The notes under the pieces are model-generated. The model was not told the origin of the DNA. It made no database searches and saw nothing but the letters and a program-made list of their open reading frames with translations. Source: Lachnospiraceae bacterium (lineage in GTDB: Bacteria > Bacillota > Clostridia > Lachnospirales > Lachnospiraceae). Taken from it: a stretch of DNA of 55,270 nucleotides. The stretch spans positions 1 through 55,270 of the forward strand of contig JAFQBM010000009.1 in assembly GCA_017399685.1 (NCBI GenBank), written 5' to 3'. A program made the translations under genes and the position numbers. How positions within the stretch are numbered: the stretch's first letter is position 1; every line of letters begins with the position of its first letter. Of this stretch, positions 43,162 to 52,013 are shown in pieces.

Positions 43162-43183
43162 CTTATTGGCTTTGAACAATAAG
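43162..43183 (+). promoter_or_regulatory. small hairpin upstream of recU
   Basis: CTTATTG and CAATAAG pair around an 8-base loop, 50 bases before the recU start. There is no T-tract. Its meaning is unclear. Confidence 0.3.
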
Positions 43184-43233
43184 AAGTTCACAAATAGTGT
43201 TTAAATTTTGAATTGTTGAAGGAGGACTTTAAT

Positions 43234-43779
43234 ATGCCAACATGGAATTCGAGAGGTCTTCGTGGAGCATCTTTAGAAGAACTGATTAATGTAACCAATG
43301 ATAAGTACCGTGAGAAAAAACTTGCGTTGGTTCAAAAAATTCCGACTCCCATTAAACCAATAAAAATCGACAAAGAAACCAGACACATTACATTGGCATA
43401 TTTTGATCAGAAGAGTACAGTGGATTATATTGGAATCGCTCAGGGATATGCCATTGCATTTGATGCAAAGGAATGTGCGAAGGACACCTTTCCACTGGCT
43501 AACATTCATCCCCACCAGGTTCAGTTTATGAAAGAATTTGAAGATCAAAAGGGAATCAGTTTTTTGATTTTGTATTTTTCTCGAAGGGATGTATATTATT
43601 ATCTACGATATTTTGAAATGCAGCTTTTTTTTCAAAGAGTGAAAGAAGGAAGTGCAAAGCAGTTCCGGTTTGACGAATTAAATCCGGAATATATCATTGA
43701 AAGAAAAGGACTATATTTATGTTATCTGGACTGTCTGAATAAAGATTTAATGGAGCGGAGTATAATTTCTGAATCATAA
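43234..43779 (+). CDS. recU: Holliday junction resolvase RecU
   Basis: A 181-residue structure-specific nuclease that resolves four-way junctions in Firmicutes. It begins MPTWNSRGLRGASLEELINVTN. KIPTPIKPIKID, KSTVDYIGIAQG (catalytic Asp), IAFDAKEC (E/K pair), TFPLANIHPHQVQFM and the C-terminal beta segments are all present. ATG at 43234 follows AAGGAGGA; the longer frame from 43213 lacks a ribosome binding site. In many Firmicutes recU sits beside a penicillin-binding protein gene, but not here. A terminator follows at once. Confidence 0.96.
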   Translation: MPTWNSRGLRGASLEELINVTNDKYREKKLALVQKIPTPIKPIKIDKETRHITLAYFDQKSTVDYIGIAQGYAIAFDAKECAKDTFPLANIHPHQVQFMKEFEDQKGISFLILYFSRRDVYYYLRYFEMQLFFQRVKEGSAKQFRFDELNPEYIIERKGLYLCYLDCLNKDLMERSIISES

Positions 43780-43789
43780 TGTAACTTGT

Positions 43790-43820
43790 AAAAGACTTGA
43801 CATCATCAGGTCTTTTTTTT
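43790..43820 (+). terminator. intrinsic terminator after recU
   Basis: AAAAGACTTGA, CATCA loop, TCAGGTCTTTTTTTT, with one wobble pair and eight T. It separates recU from the histidine operon. Confidence 0.88.
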
Positions 43821-43905
43821 ATAATAGATAAGATTTATCTTTGTTGAATGAGCACTTTAATTCGGTAAATCACTAAAGAGTATATGAAAGGAACACAAAA
43901 ATATC

Positions 43906-45165
43906 ATGATGAAAGATAGTTTGTTACATACACCAGAGGGTGTAAGAGATATTTATGGAGAAGAGTATAGAAAAAAAGAATGGATTGAAGGAAAACTACA
44001 GGATGTTTTGAAGCGACATTGCTTTTTGGATATACAAACACCGACCTTTGAATTTTTCGATATTTTTAATCGTGAAAAAGGTTCTGCTATTTCAAAAGAT
44101 ATGTATAAGTTTTTTGACCGTGATAATAATACATTGGTACTTAGACCAGATATGACACCTTCTATCGCAAGATGTGTATCGAAGTATTTTTCAGAAAAAG
44201 ATATGCCTCTTCGTTTGGGATATTGTGGGAATACTTTTATTAACAGTCCGAAATATCAGGGAAAATTAAAAGAAACCACGAATTTAGGAGCAGAATTATT
44301 AGGAGATGATACTTCCATTGCAGATGCTGAAATTATTGCAACCGTAATTGAAGGCTTTTTAGCAATAGGGCTAAAGGAATTTCAAATATCCATTGGACAT
44401 GTTGGTTTTTTTAAGGGACTAATTGAACAGGCAGGATTAGATACAGAAACTGAAATTGAATTTAAGGAATTTATTAATAAAAAGAATTTCTTTGGATTGG
44501 AACAAAAAATTTCCCAGATTGATTTGAAGCCTAATATTGCAGAAGCATTTATTTCTATTGATGAACTAAATGGGGGAATTGAAGTCATTGAAAATGCAAA
44601 GAAGTTTGCAGACAATAAAGTTTCAAAAGAGGCTTTGGAGCGTTTGGAAAAAGTAAATCAGGCATTGGAATATTTCGGATATGAGAAATATGTTTCGTAT
44701 GATTTAGGAATGCTTAGCAGATATGATTATTATACTGGAGTTATTATTAAAGGTTATACATATGGAATCGGAGATGCAGTGGTTCGTGGAGGCCGTTATA
44801 ATAATTTAATGAAACAATTTGGAGAAGATTTACCAGCTATTGGTTTCTCCTTCGTAGTAGATGATATTTTGGCTGCTATGAATCGTCAGAAATTAGAGAT
44901 AAAAACAGATTTTCAGGCAAGTATGTGTTTATATGAAAGAGCAAACCAGAAGCAGGCAGTAAGATTTGCCAGTGAATGCAGAAATAAAGGTGAAAATATT
45001 GCATTAACCCGGAAATCTTCTAAGAAATCCATTGAAGAATATTTGCAATGTGCGAAAATAAATCATTATTCAAAAGTAATTTATTTTGATCATGCGGATA
45101 AGGTAAGCGTTTACGATGTAGAAACAGGAAAAGAAGAAAAAGCAGAATGGAAAGATTTAGTTTAA
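43906..45165 (+). CDS. hisZ: ATP phosphoribosyltransferase regulatory subunit HisZ
   Basis: A 419-residue histidyl-tRNA-synthetase-like protein without synthetase function. It is the obligate partner of short-form HisG in the first step of histidine synthesis and in feedback control. The class II motif region reads TLVLRPDMTPSIARCVSKYF, and GMLSRYDYYTGVIIKGYTYG with AVVRGGRYNNLMKQFG are the conserved HisZ/HisS core. AAAGGA precedes tandem ATGs at 43906 and 43909. It leads the operon, and no T-box or other leader structure was recognised in the 85 bases upstream. Confidence 0.95.
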   Translation: MMKDSLLHTPEGVRDIYGEEYRKKEWIEGKLQDVLKRHCFLDIQTPTFEFFDIFNREKGSAISKDMYKFFDRDNNTLVLRPDMTPSIARCVSKYFSEKDMPLRLGYCGNTFINSPKYQGKLKETTNLGAELLGDDTSIADAEIIATVIEGFLAIGLKEFQISIGHVGFFKGLIEQAGLDTETEIEFKEFINKKNFFGLEQKISQIDLKPNIAEAFISIDELNGGIEVIENAKKFADNKVSKEALERLEKVNQALEYFGYEKYVSYDLGMLSRYDYYTGVIIKGYTYGIGDAVVRGGRYNNLMKQFGEDLPAIGFSFVVDDILAAMNRQKLEIKTDFQASMCLYERANQKQAVRFASECRNKGENIALTRKSSKKSIEEYLQCAKINHYSKVIYFDHADKVSVYDVETGKEEKAEWKDLV

Positions 45166-45213
45166 GACATCTGTTCTTTGAAACAGAATAGTTAAGAAAG
45201 GCTTGGTCAAATT

Positions 45214-45864
45214 ATGAGATATTTAACATTTGCGTTGGCAAAGGGACGTTTAGCAAAGAAAACCTTGAAATTATTAGAAAAAGTAGGTATTACCTGTGAA
45301 GAAATGAAGGATCCTGATACAAGAAAATTGATTTTTGTAAATGAGGAGCTAAAAGTGAAATTCTTCCTTGCAAAAGCAACGGATGTTCCTACTTATGTAG
45401 AATATGGAGCGGCTGATATTGGTGTTGTAGGCCGTGATACCATATTAGAAGAAGGTAGAAATTTATTTGAAGTGATGGACTTAGGTTACGGAAAATGCAA
45501 AATGTGTGTGTGTGGACCGGAATCAGCCAGAGAATTACTGAAAAAGAACGAATTAATTCGTGTTGCAAGTAAGTATCCAAATATTGCAAAGGATTATTTT
45601 TATAATGTAAGACATCAGACTGTGGAAATGATTAAATTGAATGGTTCTGTGGAACTGGCTCCAATCGTTGGACTGTCAGAGGTTATCGTAGATATTGTAG
45701 AAACAGGAGCAACCTTACGTGAGAACGGTTTGGGCGTGTTAGAAGAAATTTGTGATTTATCAGCCAGAATTGTGGTAAATCAGGTGAGTTTGAAAATGGA
45801 ACACGAAAGAATCAGTAAGTTATTAAAAGATTTAAAAACGGTTTTACAGGAAGAGAACGAATAG
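45214..45864 (+). CDS. hisG: ATP phosphoribosyltransferase catalytic subunit, short form
   Basis: A 216-residue HisG of the short type, without the C-terminal regulatory domain. This explains the hisZ gene immediately upstream. It starts MRYLTFALAKGRLAKKTLKLLEKVG. ADIGVVGRDTILEEG, RVASKYPNIAKDYF, and ELAPIVGLSEVIVDIVETGATLRENGL are the phosphoribosyl-diphosphate and ATP sites. It couples ATP to phosphoribosyl diphosphate to start histidine synthesis. AAAGGC-type spacing precedes the ATG. Confidence 0.97.
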   Translation: MRYLTFALAKGRLAKKTLKLLEKVGITCEEMKDPDTRKLIFVNEELKVKFFLAKATDVPTYVEYGAADIGVVGRDTILEEGRNLFEVMDLGYGKCKMCVCGPESARELLKKNELIRVASKYPNIAKDYFYNVRHQTVEMIKLNGSVELAPIVGLSEVIVDIVETGATLRENGLGVLEEICDLSARIVVNQVSLKMEHERISKLLKDLKTVLQEENE

Positions 45865-45891
45865 CATAAAAGAAAGTAAAAGGTGATGGAT

Positions 45892-47181
45892 ATGAAAATA
45901 ATAGAATTAAATGAAAATGAAATCTCTAATATTTTAAATGATCTTTTAAAGAGAAGTCCAAATAACTATGGGGAATATGAAGGAAGAGTAAAGGATATTC
46001 TGGATAATGTAAAAGAACGAGGCGATGCGGCTTTATTTGAATATACAAAGAATTTTGATAAAGCAGACATTCATGAAGGAAATATTCTTGTTACTGAGGA
46101 AGAAATTCAGGCAGCATATGATAGTGTAGACCCTTCCTTAGTAGAAGTTATCAAAAAGGCAATTAAGAACATACGAGAATATCACGAGAAACAACGTCAA
46201 TACAGCTGGTTTGATTCCAAGCCGGACGGAAGTATGTTAGGACAAAAAGTAACTGCATTGTCAAGAGTAGGAGTTTATGTTCCGGGAGGAAAAGCTGCTT
46301 ACCCTTCTTCTGTTCTTATGAATATCATTCCTGCAAAAGTAGCAGGAGTGGAAGAAATCATTATGACAACACCTCCAAATAAAGATGGTGTGGTGAATCC
46401 AGGCACCTTAGTTGCAGCAAAAGAAGCTGGTGCGGATAAAATTTATAAGGTCGGTGGTGCTCAGGCAATCGGAGCAATGGCATATGGAACGAAGTCTATC
46501 TCAAAAGTAGATAAAATCGTAGGACCTGGTAATATTTATGTAGCATTAGCCAAAAAAGCTGTTTACGGACATGTAAGTATTGATTCCATTGCAGGCCCAA
46601 GTGAAATTTTAGTATTAGCAGATGAAACTGCAAATCCAAGATTTGTGGCTGCAGATTTATTATCACAGGCAGAACATGATGAACTTGCGAGTGCGATTTT
46701 AGTTACTACCAGCATGGAATTGGCGAAGAAAGTAGAAGAAGAAGTAAAGAAGTTTGTAGAAGTACTTTCCAGAAAAGAAATTATGGAAAAATCCTTAGAA
46801 AATTATGGATACTTATTAGTTGCTAAAGATATGGAACAAGCAATTCAGGTAACCAATGAAATTGCTTCTGAACATTTAGAAATCGTAACAAAAGATCCTT
46901 TTATGGTTATGACTAAGATTAGAAATGCTGGTGCTATCTTTATTGGAGAATATAGTTCTGAACCTTTAGGAGACTATTTTGCAGGACCAAATCATGTGCT
47001 TCCTACCAATGGAACTGCTAAGTTTTTCTCTCCATTAAGTGTAGACGATTTTATAAAAAAATCCAGTATTATTTACTTTTCTAAGGATGCCTTAGAACCA
47101 TTACACAAGGATATTGAACAATTTGCTACAGCAGAACAGTTGACGGCTCATGCTAACTCTATCCGGGTTCGCTTTGAATAA
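45892..47181 (+). CDS. hisD: histidinol dehydrogenase
   Basis: A 429-residue zinc enzyme for the last two steps of histidine synthesis, histidinol to histidine with two NAD+. RVGVYVPGGKAAYPSS, KVGGAQAIGAMAYGT, VGPGNIYVALAKK, DSIAGPSEILVLAD, LSQAEHDELASAI and ASEHLEIVT (catalytic Glu/His) are conserved. ATG at 45892 is favoured because AAAAGGTGAT is spaced correctly; GTG at 45883 and ATG at 45886 are alternatives. It is 27 bases after hisG. Confidence 0.97.
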   Translation: MKIIELNENEISNILNDLLKRSPNNYGEYEGRVKDILDNVKERGDAALFEYTKNFDKADIHEGNILVTEEEIQAAYDSVDPSLVEVIKKAIKNIREYHEKQRQYSWFDSKPDGSMLGQKVTALSRVGVYVPGGKAAYPSSVLMNIIPAKVAGVEEIIMTTPPNKDGVVNPGTLVAAKEAGADKIYKVGGAQAIGAMAYGTKSISKVDKIVGPGNIYVALAKKAVYGHVSIDSIAGPSEILVLADETANPRFVAADLLSQAEHDELASAILVTTSMELAKKVEEEVKKFVEVLSRKEIMEKSLENYGYLLVAKDMEQAIQVTNEIASEHLEIVTKDPFMVMTKIRNAGAIFIGEYSSEPLGDYFAGPNHVLPTNGTAKFFSPLSVDDFIKKSSIIYFSKDALEPLHKDIEQFATAEQLTAHANSIRVRFE

Positions 47182-47194
47182 AGGGGGCGGTTTC

Positions 47195-47782
47195 ATGCAA
47201 CGAGTAACAGTAGTAGAAAGAAAAACAAAAGAAACTGATATTAAATGTGAACTTAATCTTGATGGAAGCGGCATTGCAGAAGTAGAAACAGGCATTGGTT
47301 TTTTTGACCATATGTTAACAAGCTTTGCAAGACATGGATTTTTTGATCTTCGTCTAGTGGCAGAAGGGGATTTGTATGTGGACAGCCATCATACCATTGA
47401 AGATGTAGGAATTGTATTAGGACAAGCAATCAAGAAAGCATTAGGAGAAAAAAATGGAATCAAACGATATGGTTCTTTTACCCTTCCTATGGACGAAACT
47501 TTAATCTTATGTGCTTTGGATTTGTCTTCTCGTCCGTATTTTTGCTTTGATGTCGAATTTACAGTAGATAAAGTAGGATATTTTGATACAGAAATGGTGA
47601 AAGAATTTTTTTATGCTATTTCTTATTCTGCAGGTATGAATCTTCATATCAGACAATTAGCCGGAAGTAACAATCATCATATCATTGAAGCATGTTTTAA
47701 AGCATTCGCAAAAGCATTAGATGAGGCTGTTTCTTTTGACCCGAGAATTAAAGATGTATTATCTACCAAGGGTGCTTTATAA
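47195..47782 (+). CDS. hisB: imidazoleglycerol-phosphate dehydratase
   Basis: A 195-residue monofunctional IGP dehydratase. The metal-binding repeats are GFFDHMLTSFARH with DSHHTIEDVGIVLG in the first half and the later AGMNLHI with SNNHHIIEACFKAFAKAL in the second. ATG at 47195 follows AAAGGGGGCG, 13 bases after hisD. There is no fused phosphatase domain, so histidinol phosphatase must come from another gene. Confidence 0.97.
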   Translation: MQRVTVVERKTKETDIKCELNLDGSGIAEVETGIGFFDHMLTSFARHGFFDLRLVAEGDLYVDSHHTIEDVGIVLGQAIKKALGEKNGIKRYGSFTLPMDETLILCALDLSSRPYFCFDVEFTVDKVGYFDTEMVKEFFYAISYSAGMNLHIRQLAGSNNHHIIEACFKAFAKALDEAVSFDPRIKDVLSTKGAL

Positions 47783-47851
47783 ATTTGATTGATATTTTCT
47801 AAGAATCATAGTAAAATAAAAGGTAGCAGTTTACGAAAGGAAGTTTATGTT

Positions 47852-49114
47852 ATGAACTATACAAAAGTAATTCCATGTTTAGACTTAAATAATGCCCTTG
47901 AAATGGCAAGATTTTATAACGATGTGGGAGCAGATGAAATTGCCTATTTTGACAGTAAATGTACAAAAGAGGGCAGAGAAGCTAACATTGAGGCCATAAA
48001 GGAAATTACACGCCAGATTGATATTCCACTTATTGTATGTGGTGGAATCAAGAAACTTGAAGATGTAAAAAAGATTCTTTACGCCGGTGCAGCAAAGGTT
48101 TGTATGAAGTCGGCAGCATTGAATAACAAAGGCTTAGTAACAGAAGTGGCGGAACGTTTTGGTTCAGAACGTCTGATTGTTACCATTGATTTAAGTGAAG
48201 TTTCTGATGCTGTTGCTTATGCTCAAGAATTACAAAAGCTTGGAGCAGGAGAGTTATTATTACTTCATAATGGACAGGTTCCGAATTATGTAGAAAAGGT
48301 AAAAGAAATTAAAAATGCAGTTACCATTCCAGTGATTATTTCTTCTGGCAGTACCAAGGGAACAGAAGTTGCTGAATTAGTCAATGCTACAGGAGCCCAA
48401 ACTGTTTCTTTATATAGTCTTGAAAAAATGGATATTATGGAAATGAAACAAGAAATGGCAAAGGAACACATTGAAGTGAACACTTTCCAAAGTAAGATAA
48501 GTTTCGATTTATTTAAGTTAGATGAAAAAGGATTAATTCCTTGTATTGTTCAGGATTATAAGACCAGTGAAGTATTGATGATGGCTTATATGAACAGGGA
48601 AGCTTTTGAAAATACCATTAAGACTGGTAAGATGACCTATTATAGCAGAAGCAGACAGGCTTTATGGGTAAAAGGCGAAACTTCAGGCTGTTATCAGTTC
48701 GTAAAAGAATTAAAATTAGATTGTGATAATGATACGATTTTAGCCAAGGTATCACAAATTGGAGCGGCATGTCATACCGGTTCCAGAAGTTGTTTCTTTA
48801 CAGAGCTGGTAAAGAAGGAATATGATGATACCAATCCTTTGACCGTATTTGAAGATGTTATGAAAGTCATTCTTGACCGTAAGAAGAATCCAAAGGAAGG
48901 TTCTTATACAAATTACTTATTTGATAAGGGTATTGATAAGATATTAAAGAAAGTTGGAGAAGAAGCTACTGAAATTGTGATTGCTGCGAAAAATCCGGAT
49001 GCAGAAGAATTAAAATATGAAATCTCAGATTTGTTATATCACATGATGGTGCTTATGGCTGAAAAATCTGTTACATGGAAAGATGTTACAGATGAACTTG
49101 CAGATAGAAGATAG
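47852..49114 (+). CDS. fusion of shortened HisF/HisA-like barrel with HisI and HisE
   Basis: A 420-residue fusion. Residues 1-205 resemble a HisF/HisA barrel ([54 protein letters not shown]) with Asp11 and Asp113 at the two catalytic strand ends. The loop after strand 1 and the segment after Asp113 are each about 15-20 residues shorter than in HisF. Residues about 215-318 are HisI cyclohydrolase ([41 protein letters not shown]). Residues about 328-420 are HisE ([29 protein letters not shown]). HisIE performs steps two and three of the pathway. Whether the barrel is active is doubtful. ATG follows GAAAGGAAG. Confidence 0.9.
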   Translation: MNYTKVIPCLDLNNALEMARFYNDVGADEIAYFDSKCTKEGREANIEAIKEITRQIDIPLIVCGGIKKLEDVKKILYAGAAKVCMKSAALNNKGLVTEVAERFGSERLIVTIDLSEVSDAVAYAQELQKLGAGELLLLHNGQVPNYVEKVKEIKNAVTIPVIISSGSTKGTEVAELVNATGAQTVSLYSLEKMDIMEMKQEMAKEHIEVNTFQSKISFDLFKLDEKGLIPCIVQDYKTSEVLMMAYMNREAFENTIKTGKMTYYSRSRQALWVKGETSGCYQFVKELKLDCDNDTILAKVSQIGAACHTGSRSCFFTELVKKEYDDTNPLTVFEDVMKVILDRKKNPKEGSYTNYLFDKGIDKILKKVGEEATEIVIAAKNPDAEELKYEISDLLYHMMVLMAEKSVTWKDVTDELADRR

Positions 49115-49219
49115 GCGAATGAATTGGCGGAAAGCAAAATAATAAGGATTAAAATATAAAATAAAAGATTTGACAATTTTGCTTTTTTACCCCGAACTAT
49201 TCCCAGAATGGAGGATTTT

Positions 49220-49345
49220 ATGGAAGCTCTAGCAAATGAATTTTTTATTTATTTATTTAAATATGTAGTATTATTAGCGGTTACAGTCTGTGGAGTTATG
49301 GTTGGTATTCAAATAAAAAAGAAAAAAAGTGATAAGGCTGAATAA
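49220..49345 (+). CDS. 41-residue single-span membrane protein
   Basis: A short frame preceded by GGAGG with 5 bases of spacing. It encodes MEALANEFFIYLFKYVVLLA, continues hydrophobic through VTVCGVMVGIQI, and ends with a basic, charged tail (KKKKSDKAE). The layout is that of a small membrane protein with a cytoplasmic Lys-rich C-terminus. It stands 19 bases before alaS, so the two are probably cotranscribed. No family known to me. A TTGACA sequence lies about 45 bases upstream but without a good -10. Confidence 0.65.
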   Translation: MEALANEFFIYLFKYVVLLAVTVCGVMVGIQIKKKKSDKAE

Positions 49346-49364
49346 CCTTAGGAGGACATAACAA

Positions 49365-52004
49365 GTGAAGAAGTATGGTTTAAATGAATTAAGAAAAATG
49401 TATTTAGACTTTTTTGAAAGTAAAGGTCATTTAAAATTAGGAAGTTTTTCTTTAGTTCCAAATAACGATAAAAGTTTATTATTAATTAATTCCGGTATGG
49501 CACCATTAAAGCCATATTTTACCGGACAGGAAGTGCCACCTAGAAAAAGAGTAACTACCTGTCAGAAATGCATTCGTACCGGTGATATTGAGAATGTTGG
49601 AAAAACCGCAAGACATGGTACCTTTTTTGAAATGTTAGGAAACTTTTCTTTCGGTGATTATTTTAAGAATGAAGCCATTGCCTGGTCTTGGGAGTTTTTA
49701 ACTGAAGTAGTAGGTTTGGATAAAGAGCGTTTATATCCTTCTATTTATTTAGATGATGAAGAAGCTTTTGAAATCTGGAATCAAAAAATCGGAATTCCTG
49801 TAAATCGGATTTTCCGTTTTGGAAAAGAAGATAATTTCTGGGAACATGGTGCAGGTCCTTGTGGTCCTTGTTCTGAAATTTACTATGACCGTGGAGAAAA
49901 ATATGGTTGTGGAAAAGAAGGATGTACCGTTGGATGCGAATGTGACAGATACATTGAAGTATGGAACAACGTATTTACCCAGTTTGAAAGCGATGGAAAA
50001 GGAAATTATACTGAATTGGTTCAAAAGAACATTGATACAGGAATGGGATTAGAGCGTCTTGCAACCGTAGTTCAGGATGTGGATTCTATTTTCGATGTAG
50101 ATACTATTAAAGCACTGCGGGATAAGGTTTGTGAACTTGCTCATGTTACCTATCATGAAGACACGAAGAAAGACGTATCCATCCGTTTGATTACAGACCA
50201 TATCCGTTCTGTAACCTTTATGATTTCTGATGGTATTTTACCTAGCAATGAAGGCAGAGGATATGTTCTTAGAAGATTGTTAAGACGTGCAGCACGTCAT
50301 GGAAGATTATTAGGTATTGATGGTCTGTTCTTATCAAAATTAAGCGAAACTGTAATTGAAGTTTCGAAAGATGGTTATCCTGAACTGGATGAAAAGAAAG
50401 ATACCATCTTTAAAGTTGTGACTACTGAAGAAGAAAACTTTAACATTAAGATTGATCAGGGACTTAATATCTTAAAGAAGTTAGAAGAAGAATTAAAGGT
50501 TGCCGGTAAGGATGTTCTTTCCGGAGAGGATGCTTTCAAATTATATGATACTTATGGATTCCCATTGGATTTAACCATTGAAATTATGGAAGAATCTGGA
50601 GTTCAGGTGGATGTAGAAGGCTTTAATAAGGCGATGGAAGTACAAAGAGTAACTGCCCGTACTGCCAGAAAAGAAACAAATTATATGGGTGCAGATGCTA
50701 ATGTTTATCAGGAAATTGACCCTTCTGTTACTACAGAATTTGTTGGTTATGAAAAACATACTCATGATTCCAAAATTACAGTATTAACCACACAGGATGC
50801 GATTGTAGAAACTTTATGTGAAGGGGAACAGGGCACTATTTTCGTGGAAGAAACTCCGTTCTATGCAACCAGTGGTGGTCAGGAAGCAGACACTGGTATC
50901 ATATCTTGCGCTACTGGTACTTTCATGGTACAGGATACCATTAAACTTTTAGGTGGTAAATTTGGACATGTGGGTGTAGTTACTTCTGGTGAATTTAAGG
51001 TTGGTTCTACTGTTACATTAACCATTGATGAAGAACGTCGTGCATTGACAGGTCGAAATCACAGTGCTACTCACTTATTACAAAAAGCATTAAAGATGGT
51101 ACTTGGAAATCATGTAGAGCAGTCTGGTTCCAGTGTAAACAAAGATAGATTACGTTTTGACTTTACTCATTTTAATGCCATGACAAAAGAAGAGATTGCT
51201 AAGGTAGAAGAGTTGGTAAACCAACAGATTTCTGCCGGAATAGCAGTTTGCACTGATATTATGAGCATAGAAGATGCGAAGAAAACCGGTGCTATGGCAT
51301 TATTCGGCGAAAAGTATGGAGATAGTGTAAGAGTCGTTTCCATGGGAGATTTTAGTAAGGAATTATGTGGAGGTACTCATGTAAAAAATACAAACGAGAT
51401 TTCTACCTTTAAGATTATTTCTGAAGCCGGTGTCGCTGCCAATGTAAGAAGAATTGAAGCATTAACTTCTGATGGTGCTTTTGATTATTATAAGAATTTA
51501 GAATCGGAATTATTCCAGGCAGCGAAAACTGCAAAAACAGAGCCTCAGAATTTAACTGCAAAAATTCAAAGTATGTTAGATGAAATTAAAATGCTGACAG
51601 CAGAAAATAATAAATTAAAAGATAAAGTTGCGAAGGATTCCATGGGAGATGTTATGAGCAATGTCGTAGAAGTGAAAGGGGTAAAAGTATTACCGGTTTC
51701 ATTAAAAGACGTTGATATGAATTCTCTTCGTAACTTAGGAGATCAATTAAAAGAAAAGCTTGGTTCCGGTGTGGTTGTATTAGCATCTGAGATGGATGGC
51801 AAGGTAAATTTAATTGCCATGGTAACAGAAGATGTTATGAAACAGGGTGCACATGCTGGCAATTTAATCAAAGAAATTGCTTCCCTTGTTGGTGGTGGCG
51901 GTGGCGGCCGACCAAATATGGCACAAGCAGGTGGTAAGAATCCAGCAGGAATCAAAGATGCATTAGAAAAAGCAGTTACAGTGGTTGAACAACAAATGAA
52001 TTAA
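49365..52004 (+). CDS. alaS: alanyl-tRNA synthetase
   Basis: An 879-residue class II synthetase with catalytic, tRNA-recognition, editing and C-Ala domains. The N-terminus reads YGLNELRKMYLDFFESKGH and motif 2 region includes TTCQKCIRTGDIENVG. The editing-site zinc residues are in NHSATHLLQKAL and CGGTHVKNT. The Gly-rich C-terminal GGGGGGRPNMAQAGG is typical. GTG at 49365 follows TTAGGAGG. No T-box leader was seen in the 250 bases upstream. A cysteine-rich insertion (YGCGKEGCTVGCECDRYIE) in the catalytic domain is shared by clostridial AlaS. Confidence 0.98.
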   Translation: MKKYGLNELRKMYLDFFESKGHLKLGSFSLVPNNDKSLLLINSGMAPLKPYFTGQEVPPRKRVTTCQKCIRTGDIENVGKTARHGTFFEMLGNFSFGDYFKNEAIAWSWEFLTEVVGLDKERLYPSIYLDDEEAFEIWNQKIGIPVNRIFRFGKEDNFWEHGAGPCGPCSEIYYDRGEKYGCGKEGCTVGCECDRYIEVWNNVFTQFESDGKGNYTELVQKNIDTGMGLERLATVVQDVDSIFDVDTIKALRDKVCELAHVTYHEDTKKDVSIRLITDHIRSVTFMISDGILPSNEGRGYVLRRLLRRAARHGRLLGIDGLFLSKLSETVIEVSKDGYPELDEKKDTIFKVVTTEEENFNIKIDQGLNILKKLEEELKVAGKDVLSGEDAFKLYDTYGFPLDLTIEIMEESGVQVDVEGFNKAMEVQRVTARTARKETNYMGADANVYQEIDPSVTTEFVGYEKHTHDSKITVLTTQDAIVETLCEGEQGTIFVEETPFYATSGGQEADTGIISCATGTFMVQDTIKLLGGKFGHVGVVTSGEFKVGSTVTLTIDEERRALTGRNHSATHLLQKALKMVLGNHVEQSGSSVNKDRLRFDFTHFNAMTKEEIAKVEELVNQQISAGIAVCTDIMSIEDAKKTGAMALFGEKYGDSVRVVSMGDFSKELCGGTHVKNTNEISTFKIISEAGVAANVRRIEALTSDGAFDYYKNLESELFQAAKTAKTEPQNLTAKIQSMLDEIKMLTAENNKLKDKVAKDSMGDVMSNVVEVKGVKVLPVSLKDVDMNSLRNLGDQLKEKLGSGVVVLASEMDGKVNLIAMVTEDVMKQGAHAGNLIKEIASLVGGGGGGRPNMAQAGGKNPAGIKDALEKAVTVVEQQMN

Positions 52005-52013
52005 GGTGTGTAA

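Noticed and set aside
43821-43905. T-box or histidine leader before hisZ
   Set aside because: The gap is too short and no specifier loop, T-box sequence or His-rich leader peptide was seen.
49115-49364. T-box upstream of alaS
   Set aside because: No T-box core sequence or terminator was seen; the gap instead encodes a small membrane protein.
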